From contig CAAGIL010000131.1 of the NCBI GenBank assembly GCA_900769905.1, forward strand, positions 1 to 64,000: a stretch of 64,000 nucleotides of DNA. Reading direction: 5' to 3'. Below are positions 16,719-24,178 of this stretch, in pieces. The notes under the pieces were generated by a model that had not been told where the DNA came from, did not search any database, and saw only the letters and a program-made list of their open reading frames with translations. This DNA comes from Rikenellaceae bacterium. GTDB lineage: Bacteria; Bacteroidota; Bacteroidia; Bacteroidales; UBA932. Within the stretch, counting starts at the first letter, position 1. Every line of letters starts with the position of its first letter. The position numbers and the translations under genes are program-made.

Positions 16719-18749
16719 ATGAAAAGAAAAATAAAGAAAAGCAAAGCCCGTGGGAAGAAGGTCTTCCCGCAGGTCACGGGTAAGGTGCAGATGACCCGTG
16801 AAGGATTTATCTTCGTGATTCCTGAAGTTGAAGAGGATGCGGAGAGGGAGGATGTCTTCGTAAAGGCATCCAAGACACGCCACGCCCTCAACGGGGATGT
16901 GGTGCGCGTGTCAGTTACGAAACAGGGTGACAAGGCGAAAGGAAAGCGCTGCGAAGGCGAGGTTGTGGAGATACTGCAGCGTTCCAACAAGCCGTTCGTG
17001 GGCATATACCACAGCGTCGGAAGCCAGGCCTGGGTGCTGATGCAAAGCAAGTTGATGCCTTATGACATAGAAGTGGACCCGGAGGTGGCCGAGAAGCTCG
17101 GAGCCAGAGCGGGAATGAAGGTTGCCGCCCTCGTGGACCGTTGGGACAGGAAGGACATCTGCCCTCGCGGCCACATCAGCGACGTGCTGGGCGAGCCGGG
17201 AGCCAACGACACCGAGATGCACGCGATACTGGCGGAGTTCAATCTGCCGTACCGCTTCAGCAAGGAAGTCGAGGATGCGGCGGACAAGATATCCGATACC
17301 ATAGGAAACGAGGAAATGAAGGGAAGGAAGGACTTCCGCAAGCGCTTCACCTTCACCATAGACCCGGCGGATGCCAAGGATTTCGACGATGCCCTCTCGA
17401 TTGAGCGTCTTTCCAACGGCAATTACGAGATAGGCGTGCACATTGCGGACGTATCCTATTACGTTACCCCGGGCAGCATCGTGGACAAGGAGGCACGCGA
17501 GCGAGGTACCTCCGTTTACCTCGTGGACCGCACGGTTCCTATGTTGCCGGAGAAGCTCTGCAACAAGCTCTGCTCCCTGCGCCCGGATGAGGACAAGCTC
17601 GTGTTCTCCACCGTGTTCGAGATGACCCCGAAGGCGGAAATCAAGTCGCGCTGGATAGGCCGGGCCGCCATCAGGAGCAACCACAGGCTCAGTTACGAGC
17701 AGGCTCAGGCATATATAGATGCCGAGTCGGTGCCGCAGAACGACGAGCTGGGACAGGCAATCCTTACCCTGAACTCCCTTTCCCAGATTATGCGTGCGCA
17801 GCGCAGCAAGGCCGGAGCAATCGATTTCGACCGCCCGGAAATGAAGGTTGAGGTGGATGCCGAAGGCAAGCCGATAAATGTTTACCAGAAAATATCCAGG
17901 GAAGCCAACTGGCTCATAGAGGACTTTATGCTCCTGGCCAACAGGACGGTAGCCGAGTTCGTGGCGACCGGAGGCAAGATGAACGGGGTGGCGACGAAGA
18001 ACGCCAAGACCTTCGTTTACCGTGTCCACGGCGAACCGAACGAGCTGAAACTGGAGAATCTGCGCACTTTTGCCAAGGGCTTCGGCTACAAGTTCTCCGA
18101 AAAGGAGCCGACTTCCGGCCGCGCTGCCGCAAAATCCCTGAGTAAGCTGCTGGATTCAGCCAAGGGCAAGCCGGAATTCAACGCCTTCGAGAACCTCGCC
18201 CTGAGGGCTATGGCGAAGGCCTGCTACAGCACCGACAACATTGGCCACTACGGCCTTGCCTTCCCGTTCTACACCCACTTCACTTCTCCTATCAGGCGCT
18301 ATCCCGACCTTATGGTCCACAGGCTGCTCGCCCTCTACCTGAACGGGGCGGAAAGCCGCAAGAAGGAGGAGTATGAGAAGGAGTGCCAGTACGCTTCCGA
18401 GCGCGAACTCGTGGCTGCGGATGCCGAGCGCACCTCGGTGAAGTACAAACTCGTGGAGTTTATGCAGGACAAGTTGGGACAGGAGTTTGAAGGGACCGTG
18501 TCCGGTATCACCGAGTGGGGTATGTATGTGGAGATTGAGCCGACCAAGATTGAGGGAATGGTGTCCCTGCGCGAAATCAAGAGCGATTTCTTTGAATTCG
18601 ATGAAGCGCGCTACAGGCTGGTGGGACGCCGCACCCGCAAGATTTACCGTTTGGGTGACCAGGTCCGCATCAAGGTGAAGAACGCCAACCTGGAGCAGAG
18701 GCTTCTGGATTATGAACTCGTAGAACCATCAACCATCCATAAGAAATGA
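16719..18749 (+). CDS. rnr: Ribonuclease R (RNase II family 3'-5' exoribonuclease)
   Basis: RNase R degrades structured RNA processively in the cytosol. The 676-aa product has N-terminal cold-shock/OB domains and a catalytic RNB domain with the metal-binding segment TIDPADAKDFDDALSI (about residues 213-228). A C-terminal S1 domain follows (GTVSGITEWGMYVEIEP, about 590-606). The N-terminus is very basic (KRKIKKSKARGKK). It is shorter than E. coli RNase R but has the normal length for Bacteroidota. Its last 4 bases overlap the start of the flavodoxin gene. Confidence 0.95.
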   Translation: MKRKIKKSKARGKKVFPQVTGKVQMTREGFIFVIPEVEEDAEREDVFVKASKTRHALNGDVVRVSVTKQGDKAKGKRCEGEVVEILQRSNKPFVGIYHSVGSQAWVLMQSKLMPYDIEVDPEVAEKLGARAGMKVAALVDRWDRKDICPRGHISDVLGEPGANDTEMHAILAEFNLPYRFSKEVEDAADKISDTIGNEEMKGRKDFRKRFTFTIDPADAKDFDDALSIERLSNGNYEIGVHIADVSYYVTPGSIVDKEARERGTSVYLVDRTVPMLPEKLCNKLCSLRPDEDKLVFSTVFEMTPKAEIKSRWIGRAAIRSNHRLSYEQAQAYIDAESVPQNDELGQAILTLNSLSQIMRAQRSKAGAIDFDRPEMKVEVDAEGKPINVYQKISREANWLIEDFMLLANRTVAEFVATGGKMNGVATKNAKTFVYRVHGEPNELKLENLRTFAKGFGYKFSEKEPTSGRAAAKSLSKLLDSAKGKPEFNAFENLALRAMAKACYSTDNIGHYGLAFPFYTHFTSPIRRYPDLMVHRLLALYLNGAESRKKEEYEKECQYASERELVAADAERTSVKYKLVEFMQDKLGQEFEGTVSGITEWGMYVEIEPTKIEGMVSLREIKSDFFEFDEARYRLVGRRTRKIYRLGDQVRIKVKNANLEQRLLDYELVEPSTIHKK

Positions 18750-19540
18750 AGAAGTTTATTACCGCAATCGCTGCAATCGCAACTGTAGTATCCTGCAGCA
18801 ACGAGAAGAAAGTGCTAGTACTTTATTATTCCCAGACCGGAGCCACTCAGCAGGTGGCCGAAGAACTCAGCAATCGCCTCGGTGCAGACATCGAACTGCT
18901 TGAGGTGGAGGAGCCTTATGACGGCAACTTCTCGGAAACCGTGGAGCGCTGCGGCAGAGAGAGGGCGGAAGGCCATATTCCTGCGCTCAAGCCGCTGAAG
19001 TCCGATCTTTCCGAATATGATCTCATCTTCCTCGGATTCCCTGTGTGGAACGGCATCTACGCCACTCCGGTAAAGTCACTTTTTGAGGCATACAAGATTG
19101 AGAATAAGAAAATTGTACCTTTCTGCACTTACGGCAGCGGCGGTCTCAACACCAGCTCAGACGCCCTTCGCGAAGCCCTTCCGGCCTGCGAAATACTCCC
19201 GGGATACGGAGTGCGCAACGCGCGCCTCTACGCTGTGAAGGATGAAGTGAACCGTTTCCTCATTGAACAGGGCTACGTCGAGGGAAGCGTGGAGCCGCTT
19301 CCGGAATACAGCGAGGCCCATCCGGTCAGCAGCGAGGAAGCAGCCATCTTCGATGCTGCCTGCTCATCCTACCAGTTCCCTTTGGGTACGCCGATAGCAG
19401 TAGGCAGCCGCAAGACTTCCGCCGGCACTGATTACCGCTACGACGTGGAGAGCGCCGGCCCGGCAGGAGTATCCAGGAGCGTGATTTACGTCAGCGTCTT
19501 CAACGGCCGCGACCCGGAATTCACCGAGGTCGTAAGGTAG
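18746..19540 (+). CDS. Predicted lipid-anchored flavodoxin-like protein
   Basis: A lipobox signal (IAAIATVVSC, Cys about 17) is followed directly by a flavodoxin fold. The FMN phosphate loop is VLYYSQTGATQQVAEEL (about residues 26-42). GFPVWNGIYATPVKSLFE and FCTYGSGGLNTS are the other two FMN loops. The flavodoxin domain ends near residue 175. A C-terminal domain of about 80 residues of unknown type completes the 264 aa. Flavodoxins are usually cytosolic; the lipobox implies export and membrane anchoring. The start overlaps the rnr stop (ATGA). Confidence 0.85.
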   Translation: MKKFITAIAAIATVVSCSNEKKVLVLYYSQTGATQQVAEELSNRLGADIELLEVEEPYDGNFSETVERCGRERAEGHIPALKPLKSDLSEYDLIFLGFPVWNGIYATPVKSLFEAYKIENKKIVPFCTYGSGGLNTSSDALREALPACEILPGYGVRNARLYAVKDEVNRFLIEQGYVEGSVEPLPEYSEAHPVSSEEAAIFDAACSSYQFPLGTPIAVGSRKTSAGTDYRYDVESAGPAGVSRSVIYVSVFNGRDPEFTEVVR

Positions 19541-19542
19541 CA

Positions 19543-19773
19543 CCGTCCGACATCACAACCCTGTCTGACAATGTAGTGGTATCGGATTATGACCTGAGCG
19601 GTATGCAGGACATAGTAAACAGACCGATTCCTTTGTTCTATCAGACAGGTTACCTTACAATCAAGGACTACGACAGGGAATACAGGGAATACACCCTGGG
19701 ATTTCCGAATGATGAGGTAAAGAACGGCTTCTTGAAATTCATCAGAATAGAGGACTGGAAGATTGTGGGATAG
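19543..19773 (+). pseudogene. Remnant of a DUF1703-type AAA-ATPase/PD-(D/E)XK nuclease protein
   Basis: One frame encodes a fragment of about 76 residues containing PIPLFYQTGYLTIKDYDREY and YTLGFPNDEVKNGFLKF. This matches the conserved C-terminal part of the large Bacteroidota family usually annotated 'ATP-binding protein' (AAA-ATPase-like plus DUF1703 nuclease, about 500-580 aa). The ATPase domain and the nuclease end are missing, there is no good start codon, and the frame is blocked on both sides by the flavodoxin stop and TAG at 19771. I infer a decayed gene. Confidence 0.65.
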
Positions 19774-19863
19774 CCAATCCATTTGCACATATTGACTTAT
19801 ATAGTTATTCTTGTCAAGGACCGTGGTTGTATAGGCTAACCTATCATAAAATAAATAAAAAGT

Positions 19864-19889
19864 TATATATTTGCATTTGTAAATATATA
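19864..19889. promoter_or_regulatory. Perfect 9-bp dyad with N8 spacer over the hipB-like promoter
   Basis: TATATATTT (19864-19872), an 8-base spacer, then AAATATATA (19881-19889) forms a perfect inverted repeat. It contains the -7 box TATATTTG (19866-19873) of the HipB-like gene. E. coli HipB binds half-sites separated by 8 bases, so this could be an autoregulatory operator, although A/T dyads also arise by chance. Confidence 0.45.
19866..19873 (+). promoter_or_regulatory. Bacteroidota -7 promoter box for the HipB-like gene
   Basis: TATATTTG followed by C matches TAnnTTTG, 28 bases before the ATG at 19902. It rules out the in-frame start at 19827, which lies upstream of the promoter. Confidence 0.6.
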
Positions 19890-19901
19890 TTGATTGTTAC
19901 T

Positions 19902-20222
19902 ATGAGTAAAACGACGATGGGAACAAAACTCCCCAGAAAACTGGAACAAAAGATGCAGACTGTCGGCGAGCAAATCAAGTTGGCCCGTTTGCGTCGTAAT
20001 CTTAGTGTGGCACAGGTTGCTGAACGTGCGACCTGCTCTACTCTTACAGTTTCCCGCATTGAGAAAGGAACTCCTACTGTTGCCATCGGTATATACCTGC
20101 GTGTGCTGTATGCCCTTCAGCTCGATGATGACATCTTGTTGCTGGCGCAGAAAGATGAGATGGGGCGAGCGTTACAGGATCTTGCTCTGAAACATCGTGA
20201 ACGTGCATCCAAAAAGGCATAA
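19902..20222 (+). CDS. HipB-like XRE-family antitoxin/regulator without a HipA partner
   Basis: The 106-aa product has an XRE helix-turn-helix (about residues 22-78) with VGEQIKLARLRRNLSVAQVA and TLTVSRIEKGTPTVAIGIYL. This subfamily of Bacteroidota normally acts as HipB antitoxin and repressor next to a HipA serine/threonine kinase toxin. Here only 60 bases separate its stop from the convergent rsgA end, and no hipA is present. The gene itself looks intact. It may be a solitary regulator or the survivor of a lost toxin-antitoxin module. Dyads with N8 spacing lie at its promoter and just downstream. Confidence 0.85.
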   Translation: MSKTTMGTKLPRKLEQKMQTVGEQIKLARLRRNLSVAQVAERATCSTLTVSRIEKGTPTVAIGIYLRVLYALQLDDDILLLAQKDEMGRALQDLALKHRERASKKA

Positions 20223-20245
20223 GCTATGCGTGCATTTAAGTGATA

Positions 20246-20265
20246 TAGTGCCGATTTCTGCACTA
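20246..20265. promoter_or_regulatory. 6-bp dyad with N8 spacer downstream of the HipB-like gene
   Basis: TAGTGC, eight bases, then GCACTA forms a perfect inverted repeat in the 60-base space between hipB and rsgA. The spacing equals that of the promoter dyad. It may be an operator or a weak hairpin; no U tract follows on either strand. Confidence 0.35.
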
Positions 20266-20282
20266 ATCCGGAGGGCGTCTTC

Positions 20283-21224
20283 TTACCTGAACTTCTTGTC
20301 CTCTTCGAGCATTCCCAGGTAGGAATTGTAGCGCTCAGGGCTGATCAGGCCGGAGTCGACGGCATCTTTGATTGCGCAGCCGGGTTCGTGGGTATGGGTG
20401 CAGGGGATAAAACGGCAGTTGTCGGCATAGCGCAGCATCTCGGGAAAGTATTTGGAGATTTCCTCCTTTTCCAGTTCCACCAGGCCGAAGCCCCTGATGC
20501 CCGGAGTGTCAATCAGGTATCCTCCGCTGCTCAGGCGGTACATCTCGTACAGGGAGGTGGTATGCTTGCCCTGGAGATGGGCGCTGGAGATTTTCCCGAT
20601 TTTGGGATTGAGGCTCGGGTCCAGGGCTTTGATAAGGCTGGACTTTCCCACTCCGGATTCTCCGGAGAAGAGGCTCAGCTTCCCGCGGCAGAGTTCGCGG
20701 AGTTCCTCCACGCCCTCCCCGCTGTGCGCGGAGCAGGGGATGACCTTGTAGCCCGCACCCTCATAAATGTCTATGAATGAGCGCATCTGCTCCTCGGCTA
20801 CGGACCTGTATATGTCCACCTTGTTCAAGGCGATTACCGCAGGTATGCCATAGACCTCGCAGGTCACCAGTATCCTGTCCAGGAAGGGCAGCTTGATCTC
20901 AGGGAAGTAGAGGCTCACGGTGATGACGGCCTGGTCGAGGTTGGCTGCAATCACGTGCGACTGCTTGGATAGATTGGTGGACTTGCGTATGAGATGGTTC
21001 TTGCGGGGAAGAATCTCCGTAATCAGTGCAGGGTTCTGCTCATCGGCATCGCCAGGCGCTTCGAAAAGCACCCTGTCTCCCACGGCAACAGGATTTGTGG
21101 CCGCGCTGCGCTCCAGGCGCACCTTGCCCCTGAGCACCGCAGGGAATGGCTCCCACTGCGGAAGTCGGCTAAGCAGGAAGTGGCTGCCTGCATTCTTGAT
21201 TACTGTCGCCTCTCCCCGTATCAT
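20283..21224 (-). CDS. rsgA: Ribosome small subunit-dependent GTPase A
   Basis: RsgA checks late 30S subunit maturation. The 313-aa product has an N-terminal OB fold and a circularly permuted GTPase domain in the order G4 (NKVD, about residues 134-137), G1 P-loop (GESGVGKSS, about 188-196) and G3 (DTPG, about 239-242). A C-terminal zinc site follows in CRFIPCTHTHEPGC (Cys270, Cys275, His277, Cys283). The ATG overlaps the polyprenyl synthase stop by 4 bases. It is the last gene of the operon starting with EamA. Confidence 0.95.
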   Translation of the reverse strand: MIRGEATVIKNAGSHFLLSRLPQWEPFPAVLRGKVRLERSAATNPVAVGDRVLFEAPGDADEQNPALITEILPRKNHLIRKSTNLSKQSHVIAANLDQAVITVSLYFPEIKLPFLDRILVTCEVYGIPAVIALNKVDIYRSVAEEQMRSFIDIYEGAGYKVIPCSAHSGEGVEELRELCRGKLSLFSGESGVGKSSLIKALDPSLNPKIGKISSAHLQGKHTTSLYEMYRLSSGGYLIDTPGIRGFGLVELEKEEISKYFPEMLRYADNCRFIPCTHTHEPGCAIKDAVDSGLISPERYNSYLGMLEEDKKFR

Positions 21225-22201
21225 TTGGCTCTTCCCACGAGTTTTTCCGCGAAGTTGCGGAGCATTTCTATGTTCTCAGGCCTCAGTCCTATGTCGGAAA
21301 CGGCCTCCAGAGCCTTCCAGGTGAAGCCTGCAATCTCTATCTTCGCGTCGCTGTCCACGGCGCAGTCGGTATAGTATTTCTTGACCTTGCTGATTTTGGC
21401 CTCCCGGCTGTCCTGGTCATTGGCTAGCTGGTTGAAAGCCTTCAGGAAGCCCTCCTTGTCGTCGGTCTTCTCAAGGGTGCGTACGGTCAGCCAGCTCTTC
21501 TTGCCGTTGACTATGTCTCCGCCTATCGGCTTGCCGAACACCTTTTCGTCGCCGAAGGCATCCAGATAGTCGTCAGCCACCTGGAAGGCCATTCCGAGTT
21601 CGTAGCCGTAGTTGTATGTGGCCTTGCATACTTCCTCGGAAGCGCCGCCTATGATGGCCCCCATCTCGGCGGAGCAGGCAAGGAGAACGGCAGTTTTAAG
21701 GCCTATCATCTTCCTGTACTCTTCCATCGGGACCTCGCTTTCCGACTCGAAGTCCATATCGTACTGCTGTCCGTCACACACCTGGGCGGCTGTGGTGGAG
21801 AAGAGCGACATCACCCGTCCGAGCACCTCGTGCGGGGCTTTGGAGATGCGCCTGTATGCATCTATGAGCATAACGTCTCCGGAAAGTATGGCCGTATCCT
21901 CGTTCCATTTCTTCCACACGGTAGGCATTCCGCGGCGAAGAGGGGAATGGTCCATAATGTCATCGTGCATAAGGGTGAAGGAATGGAAAACTTCCAGAGC
22001 CGTGGCAGGGGAGAGTATTCCCTCGTCGAATTCATCGCGAAAAAATGAGTATGTGGTAAGACAGAGGCTCGGGCGTACCCTCTTGCCTCCGATTTCAATC
22101 ATATATCTGAGCGGGTCGTAAAGTCCCTTCGGCTCCCTGGTGAACTCGATGTCCCTGAACATCAGCGCCACCTGCTCGGAAATGCGGTTTTCGTTGATCA
22201 T
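21221..22201 (-). CDS. Polyprenyl diphosphate synthase (trans-isoprenyl, IspA/GGPPS type)
   Basis: The enzyme condenses isopentenyl diphosphate with an allylic diphosphate to make short or medium chain prenyl diphosphates. The 326-aa protein has both aspartate-rich motifs: DDIMD (about residues 80-84) in LMHDDIMDHSPLRRGMPTVW and DDYLD (about 210-214) in FQVADDYLDAFGD. GGKRVRPSLCLTTYSF supplies the IPP-binding lysine and arginine. The residues before the first motif would set product length, which I cannot decide by eye. It is the penultimate gene of a minus-strand operon. Confidence 0.9.
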   Translation of the reverse strand: MINENRISEQVALMFRDIEFTREPKGLYDPLRYMIEIGGKRVRPSLCLTTYSFFRDEFDEGILSPATALEVFHSFTLMHDDIMDHSPLRRGMPTVWKKWNEDTAILSGDVMLIDAYRRISKAPHEVLGRVMSLFSTTAAQVCDGQQYDMDFESESEVPMEEYRKMIGLKTAVLLACSAEMGAIIGGASEEVCKATYNYGYELGMAFQVADDYLDAFGDEKVFGKPIGGDIVNGKKSWLTVRTLEKTDDKEGFLKAFNQLANDQDSREAKISKVKKYYTDCAVDSDAKIEIAGFTWKALEAVSDIGLRPENIEMLRNFAEKLVGRAK

Positions 22202-22223
22202 AGTGCTATGTAATTATGTTTGA

Positions 22224-23486
22224 TTAATTGTCCTTTTCCTTCCATATATAAATCTTGTCCCCGCGGCGCAGTCTCCTGTCCGGGCATATGGACGGGTCCA
22301 CGGCCACCGAGCACCTCACGCCCTTTCCTGCCGTCTGTGCCGGTTTCAGGTTGACCCTCATATCCTCCACGGCAAACTCCACCACGCCCGTGGTCGCGCC
22401 TATCGCCATAGCCCTGTCGCCCACGCTCAGAGGGCAGGATTCCACTGAGATTTCAACCACTCCGATGCGGTCGAACCAGTTGCTCACCTTGCCGCAGTAA
22501 ACCTTTTTCAGCGTGGCCTGCGAACCGTACACCTCGCTCCACTGCCCGAGGTATGCGCCCTGGTAGTAGCCGTCCCAGAAGCCGCGGTTGAAGACTTCCG
22601 CCAGCTCGCCCTTCAGGGAAGCGGCAAGTTCAGGGGTGTAGCTTCCGTCGCACACGGCATCCGCCGCCCTGCGGTAGCAGGAGGCGCAGCGCTTCACGTA
22701 TTCGGCCGACCTCGCGCGTCCCTCGATCTTGAACACTTTTACCCCGCTCCCTATGATGCGGTCCATAAAGTCGATGGTACACAGGTCCTTGGGTGACATT
22801 ATGTATTTGTTGTCAATGTTCAGCCTGTTGCCGGTTTCAAGGTCGGTGACCTCATAGCCGCGGCGGCAAACCTGGTAGCAGGCGCCCCTGTTTGCGGAAG
22901 CACCGTAAGTGTGCAGGGAGAGGTAGCACTTGCCGCTGATGGCCATGCACAATGCGCCGTGGGCGAACATCTCTATGCGCACGGGCTGCCCCGACGGGCC
23001 GCAAATCCCCTCGCGCACAATGGTTTCGTGTATGTCCCTGACCTGGTCGAGGTTCAGCTCCCTTGCGAGCACGACCACGTCGGCGAATTGGGCGTAGAAC
23101 CTGAGCGCTTCCACGTTGGAGATGGAAAGCTGGGTGGAGATGTGCACCTCCAGACCTATGCTGCGGCAGTAGCTGATCGCAGCCATATCGGATGCGATGA
23201 TGGCATCCACGCCGGCGCTCTTCGCGCAGTCCAGGGCCTCGCGCATTGCGGGAAGGTCTTCCTGGTAGAGCACGATGTTGAGGGTGAGGTACGACTTTAC
23301 CCCGGCCTCACGGCAAATCCTTACGACTTCCGGCAGGTCTTCAGGAGCAAAGTTGTTGGCCGAATGGCTGCGCATATTCAACTGACCCACACCGAAATAC
23401 ACGGAATCGGCACCGCCCTGGATGGCAGCATGGAGACATTCGAAATTCCCCGCAGGGGCCATTATTTCCAATTCTTTCCTTTCCAT
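22224..23486 (-). CDS. U32 family protein (TrhP/YegQ-like)
   Basis: Proteins of this family are annotated as U32 peptidases; some members (TrhP, RlhA) act in hydroxylation of tRNA or rRNA. The 420-aa product begins ELEIMAPAGNFECLHAAIQG, has the substrate-strand segments typical of the TIM-barrel part, and carries the U32 signature around EMFAHGALCMAISGKCYLS (about residues 198-216). Four cysteines (Cys205, 213 and two in GACYQVCRRGY) could bind a cofactor. The C-terminal domain is a beta barrel. The length fits TrhP. A promoter-like box lies directly upstream of the ATG. Confidence 0.85.
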   Translation of the reverse strand: MERKELEIMAPAGNFECLHAAIQGGADSVYFGVGQLNMRSHSANNFAPEDLPEVVRICREAGVKSYLTLNIVLYQEDLPAMREALDCAKSAGVDAIIASDMAAISYCRSIGLEVHISTQLSISNVEALRFYAQFADVVVLARELNLDQVRDIHETIVREGICGPSGQPVRIEMFAHGALCMAISGKCYLSLHTYGASANRGACYQVCRRGYEVTDLETGNRLNIDNKYIMSPKDLCTIDFMDRIIGSGVKVFKIEGRARSAEYVKRCASCYRRAADAVCDGSYTPELAASLKGELAEVFNRGFWDGYYQGAYLGQWSEVYGSQATLKKVYCGKVSNWFDRIGVVEISVESCPLSVGDRAMAIGATTGVVEFAVEDMRVNLKPAQTAGKGVRCSVAVDPSICPDRRLRRGDKIYIWKEKDN

Positions 23487-23490
23487 AGCG

Positions 23491-23498
23491 CAAAGATA
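23491..23498 (-). promoter_or_regulatory. Possible -7 box immediately upstream of the U32 gene
   Basis: The minus strand reads TATCTTTG followed by C, a consensus TAnnTTTG match, ending 4 bases before the ATG at 23486. If used, the transcript would be leaderless. The gene may instead be transcribed from the EamA promoter. Confidence 0.35.
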
Positions 23499-23503
23499 AG
23501 CAA

Positions 23504-24178
23504 TTATTCAAAGAGTTCCCTTAAAACCGAGAGGGAACGGATGTTTACGGGGAAGTCAAGGTGGAAGGAAAGGTAGCGTATCAGGGAGGAGGCTATCTCA
23601 TTGCGGCTGCGTCCGTTGAGCGGGAGCAGCATACAGGAGGCGAAGTCCGAACGAAGCAGGGCCTCTATGTTCCGGAGCTGTTCCCCGGCGAAGGGAGCGA
23701 GGTCCTCAAGGCGAGGGGAGAAGCCCAGGGCTACGGCAAGTTCCAGCAGGAAACGGAGGTGGTAGTTGCTGCACTCGCCGGGCAGGGCATCGAGGGTAAG
23801 CGCGGCACCCTTGCACCAGTCGTAAAGTCCGTCCTCGTACGTCCCCTCACGCAGGGTGCGGAACAGCACCTCGCTCATAAACATGCTCATTGCATTCTTG
23901 AAGACATTGGTGCGGACGCCGTCCAGGGAATGGAGGGAACTGATGTTCCGTATGCGCCAGAGCTCGCTGCGGCTGTTTTCCTGCACCTCCCCTTCAAGTA
24001 TGTTCATAGGCTGGTACAGGGCCATACCCCTGCCTCCGGACACGCTGGTGATGAAACTCCGCCTCCCGAACTCGCGGCTCAGGCAGTGGAGCACCAGTGA
24101 ACTGTCCCGGGTCTTGGTGCTGTTGAGGAGTATGAATTCGGTCCCCGTCAATGCTGTCAGCGGCTCAGCGAATGTCAA
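23504..24178 (-). CDS. recO: DNA repair protein RecO
   Basis: RecO anneals complementary strands and loads RecA with RecR. The 224-aa product has the N-terminal OB-fold region (FILLNSTKTRDSSLVLHCLS followed by EFGRRSFITSVSGG) and the helical C-terminal domain (LLELAVALGFSPRLEDLAPF). The C4 zinc motif of some RecO proteins is absent. There is no ATG: I chose TTG at 24178, preceded by GGAGAG at 8 bases. TTG at 24151 is an alternative that aligns better with typical RecO N-termini. It overlaps the end of the S41 protease gene. Confidence 0.85.
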   Translation of the reverse strand: MTFAEPLTALTGTEFILLNSTKTRDSSLVLHCLSREFGRRSFITSVSGGRGMALYQPMNILEGEVQENSRSELWRIRNISSLHSLDGVRTNVFKNAMSMFMSEVLFRTLREGTYEDGLYDWCKGAALTLDALPGECSNYHLRFLLELAVALGFSPRLEDLAPFAGEQLRNIEALLRSDFASCMLLPLNGRSRNEIASSLIRYLSFHLDFPVNIRSLSVLRELFE

